Source of the DNA: Diadophis punctatus similis
Lineage: Eukaryota > Chordata > Lepidosauria > Squamata > Dipsadidae
Reading direction: 5' to 3'
DNA length: 64,000 nt
NCBI GenBank assembly: GCA_023053685.1
Contig: JALIGW010000005.1
Span: forward strand, 27,534,001-27,598,000
Position 1 is the first letter of the stretch; each line of letters opens with the position of its first letter. Below are positions 1-10,714 of this stretch, in pieces. Under the pieces are notes generated by a model. That model saw only the letters and a program-made list of their open reading frames with translations, was not told the DNA's origin and did no database searches. The translations under genes and the position numbers were made by a program.

Positions 1-756
1 CTCCAGCACCTTCCAGATCACCCTGTGGATGAGAGGGAGGGGAGGGAAAGCATAGAGGAGCCCCTGTGGCCAGGGGCTGTGAAGTGCATTAACTCGCTCC
101 ACTCCCGGAGCTGGAAACCTGGAGAAAAATCTGGGGACTTGTGCATTGGCTGGCTGGGCAAAGAGGTCCACCAGCAGAGTGCCAAACCTGTTGCACATGC
201 CCTGAAATACGTCCGGGTGCAGGCGCCAATCGGACTGGTCAAGCGTTGTTCTGCTCAACCAGTCCGCCTGCAGGTTGGCCGTCCCGGAGATGTGTTCCAT
301 TCTCAGGGAGAGGACATTGGACTCTGCCCACCTGCCCAGAGCCTCTGCCTCTGTCATGAGGAGGTGAGATCGAGTGCCGCCCTCCCGATTTGCGGCAACA
401 TTGTCTGTCAGAACTAATACATGTTTGTCTCTGATCAGTGGTCGAAATTGTCGTAGCGCTAGACGAATGGCCCTCAATTCCAGCAAGTTGATGGAAAGCT
501 GGGATTCCCGCCGGGTCCACTGACCCTGGACTACCTGACCTGAAGGTGAGCACCCCAGCTGAACAGGCTGCCATCCAAGGTGATCGTGGTGCGAGGGGGG
601 TCTTTGAACTCGCACCCGATCTTGATGGCATCCGACAACCACCAAGCCAGGGAGCGCCGCACCTTTGGAGGGACTCTTACCAGACGTTTGGAATTGCTCC
701 TGCCAGCCCGTTGATGGGGGAGCAGGAACCATTGTAGAGGCCTGGCATGCAGGCGT
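1..756 (-). pseudogene. DIRS-like RNase H and downstream domain, frameshifted
   Basis: Minus-strand reading in two frames gives, in order, TLDGSLFSWGAHLQ (RNase H first Asp region), then after a frameshift near 535 LLELRAIRLALRQF, VLVLTDNVAA, a histidine-containing LRMEHISGTANLQADWLSR, and further on VDLFAQP and FPPLPLIHRVIW. These blocks follow each other as in intact DIRS polymerases. The frameshift and the stop between this part and the reverse transcriptase make it a pseudogene. It runs off the window at position 1. Confidence 0.8.
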
Positions 757-758
757 GC

Positions 759-1487
759 CTAGGTCACAATGGCAATATACAATAGCATCTTGCCCTGCAG
801 GCATGACAGCGTGGCCAGGGGCACCTTTGACAGCATCCGCACCTGACCTGCCAGGTCTCTGAGGCTGAGTTGATGGTCTGGGGAGAGATAAACATGGCAG
901 TCCCAGGAATATATCATGGCCCCCAGGTGGAGGAGGTGCATCGTGGGAGTAAGGTGACTTTTCTCCCTGTTTATTGAAAATCCGTGGAGTTCCAACGCTC
1001 TGATGACATTTTGCAGGTCCACCGTCCCCTGAAGGGGGGACAACTGGATCAGTATATCATCCAGATAGCACTGCATCCTGATGGACAGTGCTCTGATGGA
1101 CGCTGCAAGCACTGAGAGGATTTTTGTGAATGTCCTTGGAGCCGAAGAGAGCCCAAAGGGCATAGCATGGTACGGAAAGTGCCGTCCGGAGAACAGGAAC
1201 CGCAGATAATGTCTGTGGTTGGGAAAAATGGGAATGTGGAGGTAGGCCTCCTTGAGGTCTACTGATGTTAAAAAGTCCTGGTCTCTGATGCAGCCTAGGA
1301 TGGTTTTGAGGGACTGCATCTTGAACCTCCTGTATCTCATGTAACAGTTTAGGCGCTTCAGGTCGAGTATTCCCTTCCAACCCCCCCCCCAACTTTTGGG
1401 AACAAGAAAGAGGATAGAATAGAATCCTGTTCTCTCTTGGCGCTGTGGTACTCGCTCTATAGCTTGGATGTCCAGCAGATGTTTCAA
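759..1487 (-). pseudogene. DIRS-like reverse transcriptase fragment
   Basis: A 242-codon frame holds the reverse transcriptase core in order: the LDLKRLN block, SVDLKEAYLHIP (motif A, catalytic Asp), MPFGLSSAPRTFTK (motif B) and YLDDILIQ (motif C, with YLDD in place of the retroviral YMDD). The SSAP-FTK arrangement and the YLDD box are typical of DIRS elements. The frame ends in a stop at the start of the connection segment, where relatives read on into RNase H. It lacks its N-terminal part, so it is a dead fragment. Confidence 0.85.
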
Positions 1488-1541
1488 TTAGTCCATGAGA
1501 ATGCAAAGTTTCACCTTTTTCAAATAAATGAAGGGCTAAGG

Positions 1542-1675
1542 CCCGGGTGTCAAACTCGATCGTGTCACGTGATGTATTGCGACGTATCATGACATTTTTG
1601 GCCTTTGCCGAGTCGGGGCGGGCATGGCCTGCCCGTGACGCATCCAGCCCACGGGCCGCCAGTTTGACATCCTTG
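1542..1675. mobile_element. hAT-type MITE, 134 bp
   Basis: The ends are inverted (GGGTGTCAAACTC on the left, AGTTTGACATCC on the right). The copy is flanked by an 8-bp target duplication, ggctaagg at 1534-1541 and ggttaagg at 1676-1683, with 7 of 8 matching. The interior is CpG-containing and non-coding. It abuts the DIRS remnant. Confidence 0.75.
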
Positions 1676-1973
1676 GGTTAAGGGGAAGCTATTATAACTC
1701 TGTTTCTTTATGATGGCAAAATAGTAGAGATACATGGAGTTTTTATTTTAATTGTCTATAACGTTTAATATAATTGAACAACCAACTACAAGATAGAAAA
1801 ATGTCATGCTTTGTGTGCAATAACTCCCAATAACTTTTTCTCAATTGGGAAACATTTCCTGTCCTCTAATCAACAGAACTCCCATGTCATGGAATTTGTC
1901 CCTGCCTGTAAGATCAAGTGTACTACAAATCCCCAAATTCCCAGCCAAATGCTGGAGGGAAGCTTCGGTAGGC

Positions 1974-2090
<117 letters not shown>

Positions 2091-2138
2091 CCTTCAAGTT
2101 GATTGAATAAAAGCCAGATTTCTATCTACAAGGCTCAG

Positions 2139-2571
2139 TGTCAGCCGTCCCAACTTGATCAATTAGAAAAGAAAGACTCTCAATGCCAGGATTAGCAAAA
2201 GAATACTTTACTAAAGCAAAGTGGTTACAATGTAGCAAAGCCGGATTTAAACTTTCACGTCCAAAGCATCTGGTTAACTTTTCCCTTCCCTCCACCGTTT
2301 CCCTTTCCCTTTGATTATCTCTACTATCCAATTACATTCAAACAAATTGTTTTGATAACAGTCCCTGGCTTGGTGGGCTGGACAGTGTTGCATTCCATGG
2401 CGTGACCTTGAATCGGCTGGCGGCTCTCACGGGAAGGCACAATAAGTAGTTTTGATTCCCCTTATGCTAACTCCCTCTTTATCACATCCCACAATTCCCT
2501 TCCCCCTGTTGCATATGGCAAACTGGCATCTTGCAAAGCATGGCTGGTGCAGCAGCATGGCAGTCCTGACA
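2139..2571. mobile_element. Solo LTR, 433 bp, with 5-bp target duplication
   Basis: The segment begins TGTCAG and ends CTGACA, perfect inverted termini of the TG..CA class. It is flanked by an exact 5-bp duplication, ctcag at 2134-2138 and at 2572-2576. There is no internal retroviral sequence on either side, so this is a solo LTR left by recombination between two LTRs of an ERV or Gypsy-type element. Orientation and family were not settled. Confidence 0.7.
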
Positions 2572-3014
2572 CTCAGATTTACTAAAAAGCAGATATATCT
2601 GTTTGCAAGTAACCTTCCCAAAGCCTGTTTTTTCCCAAGCAGATACAAAACTTGCAGTCTCACTTTCATCGGCTGCACTGAATCTCCCAGATGCTTCTCC
2701 AATTTGCAGCCAACCATATAAGAGCAATATAACCTACCAACTTCAGGGCTCATTGAAGAATTAACTTACAGCCGTCCAAAGCCAATCAACAAGTATCTTC
2801 AGTTAGACAATTAAGAGGCATAGCTATCAATGCAGATCCAAAAGCAATAGAATAACTTTCATTTAAGGATAACTTTCTATTAAGCTTTCCTATTGCATAG
2901 CAGACCAATTTATTTTATATTGAGATTTATATCAAGAATAATCGCCATCTTCCCTTCCAGCTTAAGAAATACAGTGGGGCAAGCAATTATGGCTATGTCT
3001 CATTACACTCATGT

Positions 3015-3268
3015 TACACCTTTGCTTTGCGAAACGCACTGGTTCCAGTAGGCTTCCCACTACAATTCAAAGTGATGATGGTTACCTATAAAGCTCTTCA
3101 TAGCATGGGGCCAGGTTATGTGAGAAATCAACCCTCTCCAACTGTCTCTACTCAACCCACCACATCTGGCAGAAAAGGCACATTCAACAATGTCAATTGG
3201 TTGGACCATGAAGCATGACGTTTTCATTTCAACCCTTGCCTCCTAGAATAATATTCCTCCAAAGATTA
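3015..3268 (+). mobile_element. CR1/L2-group LINE, ORF2 C-terminal part
   Basis: In the plus frame the peptide FKVMMVTYKALHSMGPGYV fits the tail of an L2/CR1-group LINE polymerase (pattern FK-TYKALH-GPGYL). The sequence continues after an inserted MITE at 3786-4051, which has the usual 3' end of this family: a short segment resembling GGGATGGGCGGCTCTATAAA followed by an AAAT microsatellite. Confidence 0.65.
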
Positions 3269-3783
3269 CCGTATTTTTCGGAGTATAAGATGCACCTTTT
3301 TCGTCCCTAAGAGGTTGAAAATTTGGGTATATACTCCGAATGTAGCTTTTTCGAAGCTTTTTTTTCCACCCCTAACGAGGTGCTAACGATCTTCCTGGCT
3401 TCATACTTCTTCGTCCGAAGAAGTTTTTTCCAGCCCTAAGTCTTTGCAGGCTTGTTTTCATTCCTACTCCCTCTGAAAAAGGTTTTTTCAGCCCTAATGA
3501 GGTGCTAACAATCTTATATTACCGGCTTGCAGCATTTTTTATTCCTACTCCCTCGAAGTAGTTTTTCCAGCCCTAAGTCTTTGCAGGCTTGTTTTCATTC
3601 CTACTCCCTTCAAAGAATATTTTTTCAGCCCTAACCAGGGGATAAAATAATGTGCTGAAGCTGAACAGACTAAGGACGCTAGCCAGATGAATAACTGGTA
3701 GGTAGATTTTTTCCCCTATTTTCCTCCCCCAAAACTAAGGTGCATCTTATACTCCGGTGCGTCTTATACTCCGAAAAATACAG
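3269..3783. mobile_element. TA-flanked MITE inserted in a LINE tail
   Basis: The left end reads ccgtatttttcggagtata and the right end TATACTCCGAAAAATAC, inverted copies of each other, with TA on both sides (3267-3268 and 3784-3785). This is the Tc1/mariner type of insertion. The LINE sequence continues on both sides. Inside, a 43-bp segment at 3431-3473 recurs at 3567-3609, so the interior has expanded by tandem duplication with a period near 136 bp. Confidence 0.8.
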
Positions 3784-3785
3784 TA

Positions 3786-4014
3786 GATTATTCTCAATCT
3801 TACTGGCCTAAAGCTTAGATCTGTCTTTTCTTTCAAGCATCAGAGTCAAGTCCATGACTTGAATGTATTTGTTGTTGACTGGTTTATTCCTAGTGTGCCA
3901 TTATATTTAATTTTTACATGTTTTCTTTACAGTACCCTAAATTGTATTAAGTTTTTATTGTATTACCATTCAGAATTCGTTATATGGGATGGGCGGCTCT
4001 ATAAATCCATTAAG

Positions 4015-4051
<37 letters not shown>
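3786..4051 (+). mobile_element. LINE tail continued, ending in (AAAT)n
   Basis: This is the 3' half of the LINE that begins at 3015, displaced by the MITE. It ends in about 37 bp of AAAT units at 4015-4051, as other tails of this group do. Confidence 0.6.
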
Positions 4052-4057
<6 letters not shown>

Positions 4058-6189
4058 TCTATTCTCTATTATGTGAACTGAAAACTCAGAAATATATCGA
4101 TATATCACACATATATGGAACAGCACATATTTTCTGGCCACCTATCAGGTGCATACCACCAGATCCACACCAAAGAGTTCAATTAATTACTTAGGCTCAT
4201 ACCTATTTCACAGGAATCTTCCTAGACTGGCAGTTTGCATCTGAGTCAGACGAGGTTCAATAATATTCAAGGGGAAAGGGGGCACACTTTGTGTTCCTGC
4301 CTACGTAAGGATTCCAGACTATTTCCCCATTTGACTCCTCCCCTGGTTCAGCCAGTTTCTCTCCGACACCCTCTCCAATAAAGTAGTAATTGTTCTGGTG
4401 ATCTAACTGAATAACATGTTCAGAGGCATAAACATGGGGAACGTGCAACCTTATTGATTCTCCTAAACTCCTCAGCAGCATATGAGATATGAACCTCAAG
4501 TATCCTATCTTGAGTGAATGAGGACTTCTTTTGCTATGTTCATGGGTCTGTGGGATTCCAACTTGCTCCCCTTGCTGGTCCTGGGTTCGTTTCTCTTTCC
4601 ACTGTGACATTTTTATCAACTTCTTTTAAAAGGGGAGAACTGTAGATTGTTTATTGGCAGCTTTAAGCAAAACTGATTTTTTACACATCAGTACAAATGA
4701 TTGGATTCAGAATTAAGTATGAAACTGGCTTTTGGAACAGTCTGTATTTCCCATGTATCAATAATGTACAAAATCCTTGATCTTATAGATCATCTCTGTT
4801 GCAAGGGGTGCCATTTTTCAAATTCAATTGCTTCATCAACTAAGACTGCCCTAACTACCATAAAGCAGATTTTGCCACCGTCTGCATCCAGAAACTGCAG
4901 TTAGTGAAAAATGTAGAGGCTGAATCATTTGCAAATGCTAAGCATTAAGTCACTGGTGTAAAGTCAATATTTAGACCGTTTTATGCCTCTTTACTTGAAG
5001 TGTACTCATGGCTGGTTTCTTTTTGGTTAAATTCAGTGTACTATTGTAAACAGTTATGTAAAACTATATTTTTGCATGGGATCTGGCTATCCAAAAGGCC
5101 GCATTGTTCCGCATATTGCTTCCCACATTCCAGGCATCATTTGAGGTGTTACTTCTGATTCCCTCGGCCCATGAAACTAGGCATGCAGCAACAAGTTCTA
5201 GTACTTTAGAGGCTTCATTATCTTGTGGAAAGTTCTGTCAAAAGATATTTTGTCAGGACCTGGGAGCTGATTGCAGGCAGATTGCCTGAACGGAGTACGG
5301 TTACTTTTTCTTTAACATGGGAAAATCATGTAGATCTTTTCCATTACATATCCAGGGCCAATAACTGTCTGCAAAAATAAATACTGCAAACAAATAGACC
5401 AAACTGGGATGACATCACAGCACGGCAAAAACATAAGTTTTAGTGAATAAATGGTTTATATTAATGAGCAGTCTGGGGAAGTGAACATCCAAAGTACATA
5501 TTCGGTGAATGTTTTTGTTTTATTTTCGTCATTTAATCTAAAATAAAGTTGTGAGAAATGTTCTCTGCATTGGGTACTTTGATGGGGCATTTCTCATGGT
5601 TAAGTTATGATCCTGGATACACTGACTGGCGATTCTCTAGTTTGAGACTCACACAATATACAGTGCTGCCTGAGACAACAATAAAATAACATCAGTTACA
5701 AATAGCATATATAGAAATCAATTCAAATGATAAATTGAAAATCTTTCAAAGCTAGAGATGGGACTGTGTCCTCCACTCATCTGGGGATTAAAAGATAGCT
5801 CAGTGGATAAACAAAGACCACAAAAAGCATTCCAGTTCTGTCTTTCAACAGCTCACCGCTATTCTATGTGATTTGTTCCCTTAAGTGGCCATCTCATCTT
5901 CATAATGTTAGAAGGGCAGTGAATTCTTGTCAGACTTCTGCAATTCTATTCAAGTTGTCATTTTCAGGGTGTTAAGAGATTTTCTTTGATCAATTTTCAA
6001 GGAATGGAAAACCCTACCAAAGGAAAGCTAATGGCCTTTATCCTCTCTCATCTCAGCTCTGATTCAGCTACAAAATAGCAACAGCTTCAACATGTGTTCA
6101 AGGGAAAAAAATTATATCCATGGAAAGAATAGAAATAACGAATAGGCACTGGGAAAGTATAAATGCTTAGTACCACATTCTGCCTCATA
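4052..6189. other. Unique intronic sequence
   Basis: AT-rich, no recognisable exon, RNA gene or young repeat. Frames of up to 120 codons occur, within chance expectation at this base composition. Confidence 0.5.
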
Positions 6190-6590
6190 CTTCCCTTCGA
6201 CCGGTTAGGGCCTACAGAGTGGGCCTCCTCCAGGTCCCGTCAGCCAAGCAATGCCGGCTGGCGGGCCCGAGGGGCAGGGCCTTCTCTGTGGGGGACCCCG
6301 TGCTCTGGAACCAACTTCCCCCAGAGATCCGAACTATCCCCACCCTGCTGGCCTTCCGAAAAGCCGTCAAGACATGGCTCTTCCTGCAGGCAGGGGGTTG
6401 TGACTAGTTACATCTGAGCTTTCCCCCAGTATGTTTGGTGGTAAATATTTTTAACTTTTAAATTTTTTAACTCTGTTTTAATTGTTGTTTATTGTTCAGT
6501 GTTCTTGCACAATGTTGTACGCCGCCCTGAGTCCCTCGGGAGTAGGGCGGCATAGAAGAACCAAATAATAAATAAATAAATAATAAGAGT
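6190..6590 (+). mobile_element. CR1/L2-group LINE tail
   Basis: The plus frame encodes a LINE C-terminus (LWNQLPPEIRTIPTLLAFRK then TWLF), followed by a short 3' UTR with the GTACGCCGCCCTGAGTCCCT box and a TAAA-type microsatellite. Relatives lie at 19111-19479 and, reversed, at 22950-23312. Confidence 0.8.
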
Positions 6591-8979
6591 TAACATGCAC
6601 TAATCTTATCCAAAATGTTACTAAGAAATATGTGAAGTTATTATCAGAACTTTTAGGAAGCAAAGACTGAGTAAGACACTAATAAATATTAGGGAGAAGA
6701 ATCACTTGGAATTATTGGAGTAAGATCATGCAAAATACATCCATAAACCCAATGACATTTCTTTTTAAGTACTTTTAAGATAACCAGATATTGTGGGCTA
6801 TACAAAAATAATCATGTAATTTTAATTTTCTTTTATGAATACATGTCCTTCAAGCCTCACACTGCATATCTCAGCTGAAAGAAAAACCCAAAATATGATC
6901 ACACTTTCTGCATTGCATATCCATGTCAGGTATGTTCTCCATAGGAAATAACTACTGAACCTTGGTCTACCATAGTCTGCATCCAAATTAAAAGCCTCCC
7001 CATCTGTGGAAGTACTACACCCCAACGTTCCTACAAGTATGGCTATTGGTTTCCAAGTCTCTGGAAAGTGTGAATTGGCTGACCTAGAAAAAGACTGTTT
7101 GTCCCATTAAAAAAAAAGCAGGGGGAAGGAAAAAAGAGGAGGGAGACATCTTAAAATATTTAGCCATATCATTTCATCTCCAAGCATATGACATTTTTTT
7201 TCTTCTGTGGGTAAAATGAAGACTGTCCATTCATCAAAAAAGGAACCAGTTGTGGTTATATTATGTAACACATTCAAGAAGAAAGAGAAAACAAGCATCA
7301 CTAGATCTTCCATTTTACAGGCTTGAATTGTTGCGGGGAGGGATGGGAAAGGGAAGGGGAAAAAGGAGGAAAGGGGAAAAGGGAGAAAGGGGGAAAGGGG
7401 AAAGGAAATGGGAACGGGAAAGCCCTCAGCAACAGTTTTCCACTATTTTGAAGATACAGCATGCATGCATTTATAAAAGCCAAACACTGGGAAAAAATTA
7501 CCTCCCATAAATACAAGTTCTTTTACAGTTATAAAAACATAATTCTTAACATGAAGACCTGCAGCCAATTAAAAAGCAGCAGCGGTGCAGGGAGATTGTA
7601 TGCAGCAGGAGGACAATGTTTCTTTCCCCCCTCCCCCCCTGGTTTCATCACCCCCCAGCCATTTTTTCCCTCCTCCCCTTTGTCAGTTTCCAGAAAAAGG
7701 CAGAAGAAACCATTCAAGAGAATCCTGGCACAGCCAAGGAGAGAAAGAAGCAGATACGCCTGCAGCATCACTTCCACTCCTAAGTTCAGATTTCCTTGAG
7801 GTGATTCTGTGAGTCAGACAGAAGCTTTCCTTCTTCCTCGCTTTCTCTGTCTCTCCCCCACTTGTGAACTTCGAGAGAGCCATGAGATACAAGTAGGACT
7901 CCCAGAAGCAATCGGTATACAGCCCCTCTTCTGAAATGCAGGGAAAGTCCATACACACTGAACTTGACAGCACATCTCATTGCATTTTGCAGTAACCTCC
8001 CAGAATCAGTGACAAGAGGAGAAGGCATCGAAACCCTGAAGGAGACACAGAGCTGAGGGACGCATCAGGCTTAGACAGCAGATGCTGAGGTCTCCGGAAT
8101 GGCAGTGTGCCAGGTGGCCAACTGCTTGGCTTTATCCATTAAGAGAAGGCAGTAGAAAACACTTCCATAGACCAGTGTTAAAATAAGTTCACTACTTGGA
8201 AGGGAGGGGAAATTGGAAGTACCCTATATTTCACCCCAGGCAACAAAGTGCTTGAGCTTGCCTTGAGTACAGCAAGGGCAAGGATGCACTCACAGTGGGC
8301 AACAATAACTCTGCAATCCCAGGCATGAGGTTTGTTTTGGAAAGGCATGGAGAACGATTTTTCTGGACTGTATTTAACCAGGAAAATGAAAACATTTCTG
8401 GAAGATACAGAATACTGTTAGGACGCTGGATTTTGTAGTCCAGTGCATCCTGTGATTACTAGTTTGGGGGAAGAAAAACTTAAGACACAATATTGCACCT
8501 TAAACCACCTTTGCTTGCATAGGCATTACCAGGAAAGCTTGATGTTTTAAAAATAAAATACACAAAAGGCATTTCCAGTGTTTCTTTCTGCACCCCACCT
8601 CCACATTTTTCCAGATGTAAAAAAAAACTGCATTACCCTCTGCTGAGTTCCTGCTACCCAACTTTGGCAACCTGCGCATAGTTGCAATCCTAAACGTTTA
8701 GATGCTCCTTCAGACAGCTTTAGGTCAGAGAAAAAGCTCACCAGCACTAAGCGGCATACAGAGGGTTCACTTATGCTAAGGCTACATTCTAAACGCGACG
8801 AATTCCTCTGACCATGTGCAGAATGCCATCACCAATCCGATAGGGAGGAAAGCAGAGGCGAAGGGTTTCAAGAGGGTAACTTCTGGGATTTTGAACGCCT
8901 CCCTTTAAAAGCTTCCTTCTCAACATCTAACCCGGTGCACAGGTGGGGTTTCTTCGGGTAGTACCCCCCCCCCAGGGCC
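6591..8979. other. Unique intronic sequence with purine tract
   Basis: No exon was recognised. A run of 64 uninterrupted purines at 7345-7408 on the plus strand, rich in GGGAAA-like units, is the only distinctive structure. A C-rich block follows at 7626-7680. Confidence 0.5.
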
Positions 8980-9800
8980 ACCGCTTTGCTCAATTTTCTT
9001 CCCGGCTCCAACTCACCCTCTCCTCCACCTTTGCAACCCAAATGCGGGCGGGTTTCTGCAACTGATCCAGAAAGCGCGCGCACAGGTGGGCCGTGAGCAC
9101 CTTGAGCTTGGCGACCAACAAGAAGGAAAAACAAAAGGAAAGAAAAAGAAAAGAAAGACTAAAGTTGCTTCCAGCACTTACACGAAGACGCCGAAGAGCA
9201 GGACTCGAATCCCGATCTCGATAGCTAGATCCCGCATGGTTTAATAATCCAAGACGAGCGGGCAGGATCAGGCGGGGAGGGGGGGGATCGAGCGGGGCGG
9301 CTGGCGGTGGCTTCACAGCTTCCCCGGGAATCCTACGTACCCTGGCAGAGCCGGGGGGGCGATGGGAAGAAGAAGCGCCGCTGCCTGCCCTCGGAGCCGC
9401 TCTTCTGGAGAGCCGCCTTCCCCCCTCCCGCCCGAGTGCCGCCGCGCTGCGCCCAGAGCCAGCGCCTCCGCCTCCATTCATTCCCAAGGCCGGCAAGAGC
9501 CGGGATGATTCAGGCCATCGCCTGCGCTCCTCCGAACTGCGGACAGGACGGAGGGCGCCGAGAGAAGCGCCCCGATTGCGCTCGGCGGAGCGGAGCCGAT
9601 CTCTTCGCCGCGCCACTCGGGGCGCCTGCTCGCCTGCTCACTCGGTTGGTTGGTTGGCTGACGGGCTGACGGGCGGGCCGACCCACCGGGGCTTCCCTGC
9701 TCGGGTGGCCAGAAAGCGGAGGCGGAGGCTCCCGTGGCTTTCTAGCGCAGGCTGGGCTGAGGGGATCCTGGGGGATTTCCATGCCCCTCCCCGTCTGAGA
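8980..9800 (-). promoter_or_regulatory. PLPP4: CpG island with PLPP4 promoter and 5' UTR
   Basis: This is the only long stretch rich in both G+C and CpG in the window; sequence on both sides is AT-rich. It spans the predicted PLPP4 start codon and extends about 560 bp upstream (higher coordinates), the usual shape of a housekeeping or developmental CpG promoter. I see no convincing TATA box upstream of the ATG, so the start site cannot be placed. A G-rich block at 9273-9297 has runs of four or more G on the plus strand and could fold as a G-quadruplex; it falls in the 5' UTR or proximal promoter. Open frames of 90-208 codons here on both strands are what stop-poor GC-rich DNA gives by chance. 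Confidence 0.75.
9182..9237 (-). CDS. PLPP4: PLPP4 (PPAPDC1A) exon 1, coding part
   Basis: Reading the minus strand, an ATG at 9237-9235 opens MRDLAIEIGIRVLLFGVF and the frame then meets a donor, exon ..TTCGT followed by GTAAGT at 9181-9176. I recognise the start of vertebrate PLPP4, whose human form begins MRELAIEIGVRALLFGVF; the two differ only by conservative changes. PLPP5, the nearest paralogue, begins differently. The family is the PAP2-type phospholipid phosphatases, multi-pass membrane enzymes that dephosphorylate phosphatidate and related lipids; the catalytic motifs lie in later exons. The 18 residues plus a split valine codon (phase 2) form the start of the first membrane segment. 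The exon sits in the only CpG island of the window, as expected for a first exon. No downstream exon is visible in the 9.2 kb of intron to the left, so exon 2 should lie beyond position 1. Identity rests on one short exon recognised from memory. Confidence 0.8.
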
Positions 9801-9839
9801 GACTGACTATCTGTTGCCTGTGCTGTACTTAAAAACTCT

Positions 9840-10390
9840 TTTAACTCCGTTAACTCCGGCACGTTTCGCTCTTACGACGGCTGTCCCTGCTGGTTTTCTC
9901 CCACATCACCTTTCTTTTTATTTTATTTTATTTTTCTTTTTTAAAGCCAGAATCAATTTTTAGAAACAACAACAGGGGCTGGCAAGAGTTTTTCTCTTGG
10001 TTGTAGTTGGGATGTTGTTGCTGTTGTTGTTGTTTTAATCTCTAAAAGCTACAATGGCAATGCTAAACCTGCTCACCTGGACGTCACTCATTTATATTTC
10101 GGGGAGGAGGGGGAAGGGTACCTGTCTATTGAGATAAAAACAAAGGCGTTGCTTCCTTCCAGTCTGTGACAAGGATAACAGCCCTGTTCAAAGGCAAAGA
10201 GAGCAGATGGAGCAGTTTTTCTTATGAATCTGGTACTGCTAAGTGGGGACAGGTTGAACATTTGACAACTTCTAAGGCTTCCCTTAGTGTTTTCCCAACA
10301 CACTTTAGTAACTCTATGGTCTGACCTGTATAAAAATGGTATTTTTTATTTTATTTTTAAAGGGAGGAGTGCTATATTTTTAAAAACCCC
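9840..10390. other. Upstream flank of PLPP4, simple repeats only
   Basis: A TTTTA-type run at 9912-9933 and a TTG run at 10013-10034 are present. Nothing else is recognised before the Bov-B fragment. Confidence 0.5.
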
Positions 10391-10394
10391 AAAA

Positions 10395-10714
10395 CTGCAA
10401 GGCGATCAAACCGGTCAGTCCTAGAGGAGATCAACCCTGACTGCTCCTTAGAAGGCCAGATCCTGAAGATGAAACTCAAATACTTTGCCCACCAAATGAG
10501 AAGGAAGACCTCACTGGAGTAGAGGCTAATGCTGGGAAAGATTGAGGGCAAAAGAAGAAGGGGAGGACAGAATGAGGTGGCTGGATGGAGTCACTGAAGC
10601 AGTCGCGTGAGCTTAAATGAACTCCGGGGGATGGTAGGGGACAGGAAGGCTGGAGGAACGTTGTCCATGGGGTCGCGATGGGTCGAACACGACTTCTCAA
10701 CTAACAACAACAAC
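10395..10714 (+). mobile_element. RTE Bov-B LINE 3' end
   Basis: The sequence corresponds to the end of Bov-B ORF2: TGCAAGGCGATC, the stretch encoding a AGKIEG-like peptide with ATGCTGGGAAAGATTGAGG, and the terminal CATGGGGTCGCGATGGGTCG with CGAACACGACT and a short (AAC)n tail. Bov-B is abundant in squamates. The copy is 5'-truncated and non-functional. Confidence 0.9.

Larger units (their letters stand above)
1..1535 (-). mobile_element. DIRS-type retrotransposon remnant (RT and RNase H)
   Basis: The minus strand carries a degraded polymerase of the DIRS (tyrosine-recombinase retrotransposon) type. Order on the element is reverse transcriptase (about 1487 to 760), then RNase H and a following domain (about 750 to 1). 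The copy is cut by the window edge at position 1, so the tyrosine recombinase expected in the family cannot be seen. The 5' side ends near 1490-1535, next to a hAT MITE. The frame is broken by a stop near 757 and by a frameshift near 535. Retroviral LTRs are absent, in line with the DIRS assignment; Ngaro-like elements are the main alternative. Confidence 0.85.

Noticed and set aside
4257..4619. 120-codon minus-strand frame
   Set aside because: No recognisable family; a few frames of this length are expected by chance in 64 kb of this composition.
8990..9616. 208-codon minus-strand frame across the CpG island
   Set aside because: It is in a different frame from the PLPP4 start, rich in Arg/Ala/Pro/Ser as expected from GC-rich DNA, and crosses the splice donor.
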